Assembly: GCA_051453625.1 (NCBI GenBank)
Contig: JBOZIK010000001.1
Coordinates: forward strand, 173,412,822 to 173,454,027
Source: Welwitschia mirabilis
Lineage: Eukaryota > Gnetophyta > Gnetopsida > Welwitschiales
Direction: 5' to 3'
Length of the DNA stretch: 41,206 bases
Of this stretch, positions 23,900 to 35,372 are shown piece by piece. Made by a program: the position numbers and the translations under genes. The notes under the pieces were generated by a model. It was not told where the DNA came from, did no database searches, and worked only from the letters and a program-made list of their open reading frames with translations. The number at the start of each line of letters is the position of its first letter. The first letter of the stretch is position 1.

Positions 23900-25190
23900 C
23901 CATAGTGAATCTATTTTTCATGAAGACAAAGCTTTTAAGAGGATACAATACCTCTTAAGTGATATTAATAGTAAGTTTAGGGTTGAAAGACCAGGTGTAA
24001 AAGGATAAATCAATAGCCTAAGTGTTTTATCATGGATTTTATTCTTATTTTGGTTAACAAGGGGGTGAATCAACTTCTAGGTATATTAAATACTTTCAAA
24101 AGCATAATTTCCTTATTAATGGTAAAAGTAAAATGATTCAATTAATAAGATGAATGGTAACACAAAATGAGTGTTGATAAGGGAAATAATTCCTTAACTA
24201 AAGATCAAACAAGTAAAATATAATTTCAAAATATAAAAAACTTTAGATAATCAATTTACCAACTAAAGTAACACGTTCTTTAAGGTAGATGATGAAGTCC
24301 AAACCTCTTGTATCTTTAGGAATTAAAGTAATATCACAAATTACTTTGTGAAACCCATTTGTGTTACCTCAAGATGGACATATAAAGTTTTGAATGATAT
24401 TTTTATCTTTCAATAGGATTCCTTATATGTTTCCCATCATAAAGAATAATAAATTTGACTTCTATCAAGAATATATTCTTAAAATATTTGTGTACTTTCT
24501 AAAGATAACATCTTTAACTTTCATTTACCTGTCTTTTATTATATCTTCTACAAACTTCAATCCCACATATAGGTATATGTTTCTTAAATCTAAAGGAAAT
24601 GCTAAAGATATTTGTAATTTCATCAAATCAAAAACTTTTTCACTTATGCTATAATAACCATTAGTAATTTCTAGAATGTGAGAAAACTAAAGATTTTTTA
24701 ATTAATCTATGATCCACAAAGATCATAATATTGATTAAAGAAAAGTATTTTAATATATTATTTCATATTAAACATAAAAAATAAATAATTATTTAAAAAA
24801 TACATATTAGAAAGCTAATTTACTTGAGAGTCAAGGGTAGTATTATGAATTAGATTCTTTTGATTATTATATTTAATAGGAGAGTATAAGAAGTAATTTG
24901 TAATGATAAAAAAGAAGATAAATGAAAATCTTGATAGAGATATCATTAAATAGAAAAAGAGGAGTTCATTTTAGAATAATTAGTTATGCAAGCATTTGCA
25001 TCTACAAACAAATAATTAACATTTTTTCTAAAATAGGACCAAAGCCATCGCCTACATATAATGATGAACAAATTCCACTGAATTTTATCATAGGCTTTGG
25101 CAATTTCTAGCCTCATGAAAGCAACATCTTAATATGAGTTAATACCTTATTCATAACCTTCCTAAGTAGTACTAACATTATTTAAAATTT
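23900..25190 (-). mobile_element. LINE-3: decayed LINE ORF2 fragment
   Basis: On the minus strand RT motif A reads MRLEIAKAYDKIQW (25116-25075), followed by GFGPILEKMLIICL at about 25050-25010. MIFVDH lies at 24726-24709, where FADD is expected. Then come YYSISEKVFDLMKLQ and MKVKDVIFRKYT, and near 24310-24260 PKDTRGLDFIIYLKE, which matches the LINE pattern 'PK..GGLGF.D'. The order and spacing agree with a plant LINE ORF2 from mid-RT to the C-terminal part. The 5' side stops near 25190, where a candidate Copia-B LTR begins. The RT Asp residues are changed (Glu in motif A, His in the VDD box). Confidence 0.7.
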
Positions 25191-25213
25191 ATTAATAAAA
25201 AGTAAAGCTTATC

Positions 25214-25644
25214 TGTTTATTAAATAAAACACTATTTCATAAAGCACAAAACAATGAAACATGGAAATGGTATGTTTAATATTCATTAAAAGAAAAAGTT
25301 TTGCTATAACAAAGCAAACTTTAAAGTATTTATTTACTTTTTAAATTAAATTATTTAATTTAAAAGCTAGTTAATTACTATTAATAAAAGTATCATAATT
25401 ATTCATAAGTTGTTTTATTAAGAATCACATCTTTTTATGTAACTATATAAATTATATTAAGCCACATCAAAATGTATGCAATCTAATTATAATTCATACA
25501 ATTATTATTTCATTATTTGATATCATTAACATAAAAGTGTTATTCCCCTAATCTCTATGCATTTTTATTATTATTTTATTCTTTGTTAAAAGATTCTTTA
25601 AACTTTATTTCACTTGTACACATGAAGATATCAACACTCTCAGC
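25214..25644 (+). repeat. Candidate Copia-B 5' LTR
   Basis: The right end is supported by AACACTCTCAGCA directly before the primer site, a common Copia LTR ending. The left end (TGTTTATTAAA at 25214) is only a guess from a TG dinucleotide placed just after LINE-3 coding similarity ends. No second copy was found to confirm it. Confidence 0.4.
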
Positions 25645-25645
25645 A

Positions 25646-25657
25646 TGGTATTAGAGC
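25646..25657 (+). other. Primer-binding site of Copia-B (initiator Met tRNA)
   Basis: It reads TGGTATTAGAGC, one C-to-T change from the standard TGGTATCAGAGC. Its location directly after the CTCAGCA end fits a Copia leader. Confidence 0.8.
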
Positions 25658-26599
25658 ATGGATATAACTTGGAAATAAGTCATAAACTTGACGATAGCAT
25701 GGAATTCAAAAAACTTAATTATGATACTATTTATTAACTCGCAAACAAATTTAGTATCAAGATTTCAAATAAGGATTAGAAAACAAAGAAGGCATGTGTT
25801 ATACCTATAGTAACAAATGCATCAAGATTATACTTGTTGAAATATATAAGACTTACTCATTTGAACTAGAACATTTAAAAGATAAGAATGAAGGATTTCC
25901 TAGTTAGAAAACAACTATAGGTCTCTTTACATGGAAACATTTCTAAGAAAAATTTTACACAACAAATTGGCTAGACTTATCTATGCAAAAAATTTTAGTA
26001 ATGAGTATATTCCTTGATTCATAGCATAAAATAACCAAAATATCTTTAAATATCCTTGGATAAAATCTTTGAAGTCAAAACGAAATCACATAAATAAGCA
26101 TTGATTAATAATATTTTTATCCTTAAATTTTGAAATCATGAAGATGTTATATCTTTCAAGAATAAATCATTGATATAAGTACATGAATTGAATAATAAAA
26201 TGCTACTATAAATAAGAAATAATTCATTTTACTTTACTTCATCTCAAAGTTTAATTTTTTAAATAAAACATTAAAACATGTTAAAAAACCATGCCCAAGT
26301 GAATAACTAATAATTAAAGTGAAATAAACTAAAATCAAATTAAAGAATAAAGAAGATAAAATAAGCATAAGGATTCTTGCATCTAAGTAAAAGAAAAACT
26401 AAGGAATCTAAAAACTGAGGTTTTGAAAAGTTTTAAATAAGATGATTTACCATCCACAACTTTACTATTTCAAAAAAGTAAATCAACCATGAAAACATTA
26501 AAAAGAAAAAATAAGAATGTTAAAGCTAAGAATTCTAGAATTACAATCATGAGTAATGATGTAGTTCATCAAGAAGAATATTTTGTAATTTATATGAGA

Positions 26600-27540
26600 A
26601 ATGTTAAAACCTAAATCGTCGACTCAAATGCATCAAGTCATATAACTTCTAGTAAATAGTACTTCATAAATCTTATACAAATCCCTGACAACATCATAAA
26701 CATATAGCCATTACTAATAAAATGAAGTAAATAGTGAATTAGTCCAAAACTATGGAGTTATTTTTCGTTACCTTGATAAACACATTCTACATTTTAAACC
26801 TTAAGATAAACTTAATATTTCTTTATCTTAAATTAAATATGGTTATAAAGTAAAATTTAATCAAAATAATAATAAATTATGTTGTATTAGAGAAAATGAA
26901 ATACAACATATTACAGTAGTTCAGAATGATCGTATTTTTTTCTTATAAGTTAAAAAATACCTAATCATAAAAATCTTTTAACTATTAAGATAAATAAAGT
27001 AATGCCTTGGTATCATAGGTTATGGCATGCCAACTTAAAAACTCTGATGAACTTATAGAAAGTACATGATAAAGGTACAAACTCAAAATTGAAGAAATAG
27101 TCTATAAAGCCTATTAGATGAGTAAAATGATTATTACTAATTTTACAAGAATAAGAGAAAAAAAGTAGATATGAAACTCAGATTAATCCATAGCATTTTA
27201 CATGAATCATTATCTATCTAATCCTTAAAAAGGTAAAGCCATTTTCTCACTTTCACCAATGATTGTAGTAACATCTATTTCATTTACTTGCTATGAAATA
27301 AATCTCGAACTCTTAAATATTTAAAGTATTTCATGTAGTAATTAAGAATAAAATGGATTGATAAATCAATAAGCTTAGAATAGATGTGGGAAAAGAGTAA
27401 AGATTAATGAAGTTTTATCATAAACTATAAAAGGCTAGAATTCAACATGGAGTTATGTCATCTTATATACGTTAACACAATGGAGAAGATAAAAGAAAGA
27501 ATAAAACAATCATTAAAATAATAAGAAGCATGTCATATAA
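26600..27540 (+). pseudogene. Copia-B protease, pre-integrase and integrase remnants
   Basis: At 26612 the frame gives IVDSNASSHITSSK, then YFINLIQIPDNI, matching the aspartic-protease active site 'W..DSGAS.H.T' with Gly changed to Asn. At about 27003 it gives MPWYHRLWHANLKTLMNL, matching the pre-integrase 'WH.RLGH....L..L'. At about 27240-27530 it gives HFLTFTNDCSNIYF, IQHGVMSSYIR, HNGEDKRKNKTIIKIIRSM, which matches the integrase core and its end 'PQHNG.AER.NRTI.EM.RSM'. Frames shift between blocks and stops are frequent. Confidence 0.8.
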
Positions 27541-28269
27541 AACACATCTTCTATCTTTTCTATAGATATAATCTATTACAATAGTTATTTATCTTTAAAA
27601 GATACATTAGAATAAAGCTCTAAATGGAGATCTATGAATATAAAAATGGTTTGTTAAAGTGATTTTTTATAATCACCTAAAAACTTCTATAAGTAATTAT
27701 TTTATGTACATTTTATGGTAATAAAACAAACTATAAAGAAAAATTAAAACTTACTTCACTGTTTGTTATTAATAATAAAATAAGACTAGCACATATGGGA
27801 TGCAACTTATACATGGATCATTATTGCCTAAAATATTGTCTTAGATGAGATAGCTAAAATTGAAAATCTTGTTTTTCTTATACTATTCAATGATCTAATT
27901 TTAAGTAAGGGGAAACTAATAGCATCCTTAATGAAACTACAAATAAAAATTTAGATGAAAAAATTTTGAGGGAGATTTATAATTCTTAATATTAGATGAT
28001 TAAATAATGAAAATAAATTATTACACAAATGGTAAAGAGTAAACTATTCCTACTATAGATGATGATGTTTAATACAACCTTGTTTAAATTACTGAAATAC
28101 AAATGTTTTATTAAGAAACACAAATGCTATGTCAAGTAGAGAAATTTCATGTTTTATTACATGAATATTTAATAAGTCTATCAAAAGAGAAGCCAAATCA
28201 ATTCACATAAATTATAAAATCATTTATTTCTAGTATCAATAAAACAAGTGATAAAGAGTCAACTAACAT

Positions 28270-28660
28270 AAAGGAAGCTCTTGAAAACTCAAACTAAAAA
28301 CAAGTAATGAAGAAGTAAATCAAACTCAGGAATTAAGTTAAGTAATTAAGAAATCAATTAGTATGAAATGGGTGTTTTATGCAAAATAAAATAAAGTAAT
28401 AAAGAAGCAAATTAAGATGAAAGGTGTATTTCATGTTAAATATAACCAAGATGATAGAATCAATAAGTATAAAGTTAAATTCATTGTAAAATGCTTTCCT
28501 TAGAAAGAATAAATCAATTAAAATAAAATACATATTCCCATAAAAGATATTAGTATCATATGAATCTTTTTTTTCTAAATGTATTTTTGTATAATTGAAG
28601 CCTATTCTTGCTTAATATCAAACCCACATTCATAAATGAAAACCTAAAAGAAGTAATATA
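28270..28660 (+). pseudogene. Copia-B reverse transcriptase N-terminal remnant
   Basis: The frame reads ISMKWVFYAK, then MKGVFHVKYNQDDRINKYK, then VKFIVKCFP. This fits RVT_2 ('IG.KWVFK.K....G...KYKARLVAKGF.Q'). The KWVF segment occurs twice in tandem because of a 54-bp in-frame duplication (28348-28455). The later RT motifs and the active site could not be followed. Confidence 0.7.
28348..28455 (+). repeat. 54-bp in-frame tandem duplication in Copia-B RT
   Basis: The units start at 28348 (AAGAAATCAATT) and 28402 (AAGAAGCAAATT) and align without gaps over 18 codons. Both encode a KWVF/KGVF-type segment. The second copy leads into the normal continuation. Confidence 0.65.
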
Positions 28661-28900
28661 TATAACATAAACACCATGAAATAAAAGTTTATAGACTATA
28701 AAAATTCTTATGCATCCTAAAATAAGCTCTAGAATATGATATGAAAATATTGATATATTCCTTAAAGAATCTTAATTTTAAGAAGTTCCTTATAGATACA
28801 AATGTGGATATAAAAGCACATGGATAAAATAATAGAGATATAATACTGAGGGGAAAAAATCATCAATTGAGGGTAAGGGATGTTCTTAGTTATAAATTTA

Positions 28901-29689
28901 AAATTTTAATGATAGATTTCTTAAGTATTTTTTAGGATTTTAAATATTATGATACAATAAAACATTAAAAATGTTTTAATAAAAATACATTAATAAAATA
29001 CTTGACAAACATAGTTGAAGAGCTATTGCTAATAAAACAACCTAGTGAAAAAAGTATGAAGATAAAACCTAATGAAGTAACCAAAAATATTAAGCCTATA
29101 ACATACCAAATTTTAATTATCAAGTTGATATATTTGATAAACATAGGATTAGGTAATACATATTTTATAAATAAGCTCATCAAAGTTGTTTCACAAGCAA
29201 GAATAGCAAGTAAGAATTTCCCAAAATATAATATTTATTTATCCATCTTGCTTATTAAAATGAAGAGATTTCTTTCAAAGATAATCACGCCATTAAGGTT
29301 TTACTAGGATTTATACATTTCCCTAAGTATCTATTCATGATGAACATATAAGCCTTAAAAACTTTTCCTTTAACATGGGAATACATTATCTTCCTAGAAA
29401 AAGCTAAAGTACTCAAATAAAAACCATAGGAATGTGACCTATAATAAACCCTCTTTAAAAAATTTGTCATGTGAGAAAACTATTTCATTAAAGAAGTAGC
29501 CAATTTACTACTATACATATTATAGCACATAGGACTATCATGTGCATTATAGATGTCATAATGTTAGGCGGAAATTATACTACATATCATAGTACTAATC
29601 TAAAATTGTACTTCACATCCTATAATATTAGGATTAAGAGTAACTTTGAAGAATAACTCAAATTTTAAATTAAGCCCATAATGTGTAAT
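28901..29689. other. Spacer between Copia-B and Copia-C, no gene seen
   Basis: It should contain the 3' ends of two tail-to-tail elements, but no LTR pair could be matched. Open frames on both strands near 28965-29470 show no reliable family motif. A minus-strand MNRYLGKCINPSK at about 29300-29350 recalls the Copia 'SRYM..P...H' box but lacks context. Confidence 0.4.
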
Positions 29690-30240
29690 ATAAAAATGAG
29701 TTTAAATAAAATTTGGAACTTCTCTCAATCAAGTGGTTTAGTAAGGATATCAGTAGTTTTCTCTATAGTTAGATAGTATATAGACATACTAACTTTATTT
29801 TGTATGAGATCACTAATTTTGTGGAACCTAACATAAAAATTTTTAATATTAGTTACTAGATCTTTTTCTATGCAAATTGCTAACTACTTATTGATAAAGA
29901 ATTATGTTGACTTAATGTGTTTTAAGTTCATGACTTTCAACAATTTTCTCAACCATTCAATTTCTTAACATGTCTCAGAGTAGTTGTATATTTTATCATA
30001 ATAGAAGATAACACTATATGTTGTTAATTCTTTGACCACTAAGATAGATGTAACATCCATAATAACATGATATACTCTAATGTTAACAATGAGGTATCAT
30101 TTTCTCTAGTGAAATCAGAATTATAGTATTCCTTCAAGATGAAGTAAGAGTTTCTTTTATAGAATATAGCTATGTCTTTAGTTTTTTTCATATATCTTAA
30201 CACTCCTTTTATAGCATTTGGATGAGACATGTTAAATGCA
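29690..30240 (-). pseudogene. Copia-C RNase H and pol C-terminus
   Basis: An open 63-codon frame (30230-30039) gives HPNAIKGVLRYMKKTKDIAI and KEYYNSDF. This matches 'H..A.K.ILRYL.GT.D' and 'GY.DADF'. Lower down, around 29900-29700, the frame gives AICIEKDLVTN, FHKISDLIQNK, TTDILTKPLD, matching the conserved end '.A..ADIFTKPL'. The active-site Asp of 'SDADF' appears as Asn-Ser-Asp (YYNSDF). Confidence 0.8.
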
Positions 30241-30413
30241 TGAAAAAATCATAATAGTACACCGACAACGTATGATATATCCAATCTAGTATTAATTACA
30301 TAAATTAGACTTCCTACTTTCTTTTATATTTACTTTCATTTATAAGTTTTGAGTCTTCATCAGTAAATATTTGGCATTCTTTCTAAAAGGTATTATAGCT
30401 TATTTTGTATTTT

Positions 30414-31030
30414 CTAGTTTAAAATTTTGATCAAATCTTTGATGTCCTTTCTTTGTATCAAGAATATTTCATACTTTTGTTGAATAATTTTTACACTTGG
30501 GTATAATCTACCTAATCTAAGATCAAAGATCTTGAATGTCTTACTTAAGGTAATTTTTGCTATTTTTATATCTCCTTCATCATTTTTTGCTATTAGCCTA
30601 TCATGTACATATACCACTATGTATGCAGAATTATGTTCATCAAATTTTATGAATAATGTGACATCCACATCTTGATAATAATATAATCTAAATTTAATGA
30701 AAATTAAGTAATTTTTTAACTTAGTATACTAAGTTTCAATGCTTATTTTAGCTCATATAGAGGCTTGGTCAATTTAAACACATTATGTTCTTTGTCTTTT
30801 TATTTAAACCCCTTTGGTTGCATTATGTAGATTTCTTTTTTTAAATCCACATGGATAAAGATAGTCTTTATGTTTAATTGATAAAGCTTCCATCCTTTTT
30901 ATGATGCCAAGGTAATCACTATTTTGATGATAGTCCATTTTGATGTTAGAGTAAAGAATTCATTATAATCAAGTTTTCCTTCTATTATAGTACTATAGTA
31001 ACAAGTCAAACATTATGTCACTCAAGGGTG
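30414..31030 (-). pseudogene. Copia-C reverse transcriptase (RVT_2), inactive
   Basis: The upstream part (31030-30720) reads WTIIKIVITLA, GWKLYQLNIKTIFIHVDLKK, EIYIMQPKGF and VFKLTKPLYELK. This matches '[27 protein letters not shown].GF' and 'V..L.K.LYGLKQAPR'. The following open frame (30668-30414) contains IVVYVHDRLIAKN, the active-site region. The box reads YVHD (30611-30600) in place of YVDD, so the first Asp is His. Confidence 0.85.
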
Positions 31031-31613
31031 TTCTTTTTATTATAATTGTTATTAAAAATTCATCTAATAGGTAATGTTGTGCATCCTACAAAAGTTTTAC
31101 TAACTTCTGGGTACCATTTTTAATAGGACATTCATATTATTTTTACATGGATTTTATCTAATGATTATATTAAATAACATTTTTAAATAAGATTGGTTCA
31201 CCATCAAAGGTTAAGTGGATCTTATCATCATTATCATCATAAGATATATGTGAGCCATGTCTAGTTCTAATGTTACTGTTTTCATCATCATAAACATCTT
31301 GAAGAGTATACGATAACAAAGTATTTCAATATTATCTTCGGGTAGTGTTAGCTTCTTTAATCAGAAAACCTATTGAATTGCTATTGGAACCATGATCAAT
31401 ATTGTTAACAATGCCAAATTTCTTAATTCCTATAGGTTGCAAAGTAAATGGACTAATAGAAGGAATTAAAACATTACTTATGGTAACATCTACCTCCTTA
31501 GTTATAGGACAATGATAATTAAATATGATCATTAGGTTAAATAAAGAGTAAGGCTTTAAAAGCTTAAGATGAGAATTATTATTTGAAGTCTTTGCAAAGA
31601 TGACATCATCATA

Positions 31614-31689
31614 AATGATGATCTTATGATGATTAAGAAGATATGCTCAATAATGATGATCTTATAATTCTTAATGAGATATACTTAAT
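31614..31689. repeat. 38-bp tandem duplication, two copies
   Basis: The units at 31614-31651 and 31652-31689 both begin AATGATGATCTTAT and end with an AT-rich ATA..CT.AAT block. They lie in the integrase-RT linker of Copia-C. Confidence 0.75.
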
Positions 31690-31984
31690 AACCCTTCTAG
31701 TTAGTTAAATATTCCATAAAGATTCCAATGCAAGCATGTGCTTCATGTTTGTCATGACATTTACTTAGGATATGGATGTAGCATCTACAACCAAAACTAG
31801 GAAAATTCTACAAATTTGGCTTGTATTCATAGAATTTTTTAGCTATAAATACTCATTTTTACTTCTATTAACTAATACAATTATTTAGGTATTACTTCAT
31901 TCACTACTTTACCTTAAAGGTAGGTCTTACAATCACTAAAATACATTATGAAACATGTAATATTCATAAAAGTGTGATTTAATT

Positions 31985-32200
31985 ACTTAGCAATGCTATT
32001 TTAATAGGGTGTTCCTAGGTAGATCTTCAAATTTCAAATTCCCTTAAAAGTAAGGAAGTCCACAAACTCAGTGGATGTGTACTTATCACTATTATCTAAG
32101 TGGAATCTTTTACTCTAATAGTCAGCTTACTTTTTTACTTTAGTTTTAAACTTTTTAAAGATATCTAAATTCTGTTATTTAGATTTTATAAAGTATTTCT
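31985..32200 (-). pseudogene. Copia-C integrase remnant
   Basis: The minus strand reads IFKKFKTKVKK, FHLDNSDKYTSTEFVDFLTF and KGI, followed by LGTPY and NSIAK. These match the integrase pattern 'F..FK..VE', 'LR.DNGGEY.S.EF..F', 'GI', 'TPQQNG.AE'. The Asp of the DNGG box is kept, but the Gly pair is lost (DNSD). Confidence 0.7.
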
Positions 32201-33017
32201 AATCCATCTGGAAAAAGTCATTAATAAAGGATATAAAGTATAAAATCCATGAAGAGTGAAAATTGGCATAGATCCACATAGATAACTATGAATAAATAAA
32301 AGCTTTTGACTGACACATCATTTACTTGGTAAAAATCATTGTCTGATTACTTCACTTATAGTATATGCATCAAACTTATGAAAATCCCATGGAATAGATA
32401 GAAGAAGCTAATGGTTGTTCTCATGGATTCATCCATTATATAAGAAGTAAGATGTTCTAGTCGAATATATCACATACCAAGGAAGAAATCTCATCTTATT
32501 AAATTATACAAATAATCTCTTATACTCTGATACAATCATGAAGATAAATAAGCTTTTCATTCATGTATCCTTTCATAACCAGTTACTTATTACAACTATA
32601 AATATTTAGTAAGTTCTTTATCATAGAAACAAAGTAAACTTCCTATCATAAATTTTAATGTAATAAAATATGTAGACTCAAAGAAGAAACATATAGAACA
32701 TGTAAAATAGTCAATGAAGAGAGTGATGTTAAGTTAAGGGAAATTGAACCATAGCCTTCCATGGAAATGTAAATAGATATGACTTGGTGCTTTGATGAAG
32801 TTATTAAAACAAGTTTTTCAATAATTCATCTAAGGTGTTGCACCTACATTAAGAATCCACCTCTTATCATGATGTATGTTCTCACTCATATTAAAAAAGA
32901 TACAATTTTCAAAAAGTACATTATATTCAAAAAAATTTTAGCATCCTTAAGTGAAATGGATTCTTTAATAACAACATTTATCTTAGGTGTATATTTTATA
33001 TTGTCCTAAGGAGTCTC

Positions 33018-33059
33018 ACAGAAGTTAGTATTATGATCTTGTCTTCCACATTATAAGCA
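33018..33059 (-). pseudogene. Copia-C gag CCHC zinc knuckle
   Basis: The minus strand gives Cys-Leu-stop-Cys-Gly-Arg-Gln-Asp-His-Asn-Thr-Asn-Phe-Cys, an exact C-x2-C-x4-H-x4-C spacing with a stop (TAA) inside the first loop. This knuckle binds element RNA in the capsid. It places gag to the right of this point. Confidence 0.75.
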
Positions 33060-33517
33060 ATGATACTTATTCTTCTTAGAAGTGGTAGTATTTTTAACTT
33101 ACTTCTTGTTTTTCCTAGTTGAATTTGGATTCTTGTTTTGCTATTTTCATGGAATATTGTCCTTATCATGATGCATATTCTTTTGCAAATGGAACTTGCT
33201 TGCAAACTATTTATTTTGATGATGAGGACTATAAAAATAAGAAACTTTGAATGGAGCATCAAATGAAGAAGTTCCATGAAGTTAAACTAAGCTTTAATAA
33301 AATTAAAATTCTTCTTGAGCATATTAAAGTTTATACTATTTAATTACTTACTACCATGTGGTGACATAATATAACTATGCAAAAAGGAGTCTTCCAAAAA
33401 ATGGTAGACTAAGTTAACATAATGAATACAAACTTATTTTATTAAATTAATCATTACTACCTTTTACCTTAATGTCTTGCATTTACACAATCAATTATCT
33501 AATCTTTTTCTTTTCAT

Positions 33518-33561
33518 AATGTAAACTATTCATGTAAGTTATGAGATTAAGGGGATTCATA
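33518..33561 (+). repeat. Left gap-flanking 44-bp repeat
   Basis: These 44 bases directly before the N run recur directly after it (34000-34043) with one G/A difference. Confidence 0.95.
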
Positions 33562-33999
33562 NNNNNNNNNNNNNNNNNNNNNNNNNNNNNNNNNNNNNNN
33601 NNNNNNNNNNNNNNNNNNNNNNNNNNNNNNNNNNNNNNNNNNNNNNNNNNNNNNNNNNNNNNNNNNNNNNNNNNNNNNNNNNNNNNNNNNNNNNNNNNNN
33701 NNNNNNNNNNNNNNNNNNNNNNNNNNNNNNNNNNNNNNNNNNNNNNNNNNNNNNNNNNNNNNNNNNNNNNNNNNNNNNNNNNNNNNNNNNNNNNNNNNNN
33801 NNNNNNNNNNNNNNNNNNNNNNNNNNNNNNNNNNNNNNNNNNNNNNNNNNNNNNNNNNNNNNNNNNNNNNNNNNNNNNNNNNNNNNNNNNNNNNNNNNNN
33901 NNNNNNNNNNNNNNNNNNNNNNNNNNNNNNNNNNNNNNNNNNNNNNNNNNNNNNNNNNNNNNNNNNNNNNNNNNNNNNNNNNNNNNNNNNNNNNNNNNN
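33562..33999. other. Assembly gap (438 N)
   Basis: An unbroken run of unknown bases. The open frames that appear to span it are artefacts. The identical flanks suggest that the true sequence is either a tandem repeat or shorter than drawn. Confidence 0.98.
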
Positions 34000-34043
34000 A
34001 ATGTAAACTATTCATGTAAGTTATGAGATTAAGGGAATTCATA
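34000..34043 (+). repeat. Right gap-flanking 44-bp repeat
   Basis: Second copy of the sequence at 33518-33561, starting AATGTAAACTATTCATG, with one substitution. Confidence 0.95.
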
Positions 34044-35360
34044 TCATTCTTTAAGTTAAATGTATTCCTCAAAGTATGGCATAACTTATTTTGGTTCAAT
34101 CAACCAACTTCCTATGTTGGTTGGCTATACATTTCAAAATAATTTCAATTAATTTGGCATGAATGTCTTAATAAATTTCTTATTCATCTTGATCCTAAAG
34201 AGGTATATGATCATGTGCTAAAAATTCCTTTTCATAACCATAAATCTACATGATTAACACAAAATCATCATGCCAAACCTTCCACGACTAATCATCTTAA
34301 AGAGTGACTCTAATATTAGCTATAATCCTAGTGGTAAGTATGGATATGAATGACTCTAATAACCATTTAAACTTGTCTTTTGAAGATCATGGAAAAGATG
34401 TCATGAAGTAAAGAGGATGAAAACCAAAAGAGATTTAACAATCTGTGAGGTAAAGTCAAGAATCAAATGGGTCTTGCTCACATACACACATAAAAGTGAT
34501 TCATTTATCACGCAAAGATATCTTGTTAAATCCTAAAAAGAATATATGAAAAATAGAATAAAAAGATACTATAATCATAAAAATAGACCTTACTCTCATT
34601 CAAAATTTTAAGTAATCTATCCAAGTCACAATGCAATTAAAGCAAAGAGACCAAGTATCATGACAGAAACGTATAGTAACAATGAAAGGGAATTAAGCCC
34701 ATAAGTTGAGTGATCTATCCAAACCACAAAGTGCAATAAGGAAAAAACCCCTAACAACCAATGAAATCCTACACATACAAGAAAGAAAAGAAAAGGTACT
34801 TTGTTAAAATTTTCTAGTGTGAGTAAGGTATATTTTAATATGAAGGGCCTAAATTCATTATTAGGTGATGAAAATTCTAAAATTGGTTGCTTATAAATTC
34901 TACTCTTAGATTCAAGTAATAATCATGTCCTCTTCAAGAATGGTATCCTTGTCTCTAAAAGGAGTAAAAAAAAAAAAGTAAATTACATTAGTGGAACATC
35001 TAAATTATTAGCCAATTTTGGTTACCTCAGATATATACCCCCCTTAAGGGAGACTATCATGTAATATTGGAAATCTACTTATACCTTAGTAAATCTTATA
35101 TTTTATTAAACCTATGTCCCTTAGGGATGAAATCTAAGTAAAACTTAAAACTTTACCTCTAGCCTTCACCTAATATAACCTTAATTACTAAGGCATACGT
35201 GGGAATCTAAACCTTAGTATCCATAAGATGTTTTGGCTTAAGAGAGATATATCTATCCATGTAGATAGAACTTTACAATTATGGTAGTTAAGCTTACATA
35301 ATAAGTTTCAGAAGGTAGTGTAAATCCCAACACAAATATCTATCTAAATAATGCTCCCTG
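34044..35360. other. Presumed Copia-C leader/gag region, no readable gag
   Basis: It should hold gag and leader of Copia-C if the primer site at 35361 is its own, but no UBN2-like pattern could be read on the minus strand. A perfect 8-bp inverted repeat with a 7-base loop lies at 34101-34123 (CAACCAAC and GTTGGTTG). The part at 35030-35340 contains CCCTTAAGGG and CCCTTAGGG-type words. Confidence 0.4.
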
Positions 35361-35372
35361 TGACTGATACCA
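35361..35372 (-). other. Primer-binding-site-like sequence (Copia type)
   Basis: The minus strand reads TGGTATCAGTCA. The first nine bases match the initiator-Met-tRNA primer site, the last three do not. The AATT that follows on the outer side is common in Copia leaders. Confidence 0.5.

Larger units (their letters stand above)
25214..28900 (+). mobile_element. Copia-B: decayed Ty1-copia element
   Basis: A primer-binding site at 25646 is followed by gag/protease, pre-integrase, integrase and RT remnants in plus-strand order. The coding part is broken by very many stops, again often at expected Gln and Trp codons. No matching 3' LTR was found before Copia-C, so the right end is truncated or unrecognisable; 28900 is approximate. 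RNase H could not be identified. Confidence 0.8.
29690..35372 (-). mobile_element. Copia-C: decayed Ty1-copia element with assembly gap
   Basis: Minus-strand remnants occur in the order CCHC knuckle (33059-33018), integrase (about 32200-31990), linker, RT (31030-30414), RNase H (30230-30039) and pol end (about 29900-29690). A primer-site-like sequence lies at 35361-35372. The distance from that site to the gag knuckle (about 2.3 kb, with 438 unknown bases) is longer than normal, so either extra DNA lies in the leader or the primer site belongs to another element. No LTR pair was confirmed. Confidence 0.75.

Noticed and set aside
24394-24654. Plus-strand frame of 86 codons
   Set aside because: It is the shadow of the minus-strand LINE-3 ORF2, which has family motifs across the same bases.
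28965-29307. Overlapping frames on both strands (72 and 101 codons)
   Set aside because: AT-rich, Ile/Lys/Phe-dominated translations with no conserved motif; open by chance.
29285-29470. Minus-strand frame of 61 codons with a Copia RNase-H-like box
   Set aside because: One short resemblance (NRYLGKCINPSK) without the flanking RNase H motifs is not enough.
33541-34099. Two open frames across the gap
   Set aside because: They are open only because N codons are not read as stops.
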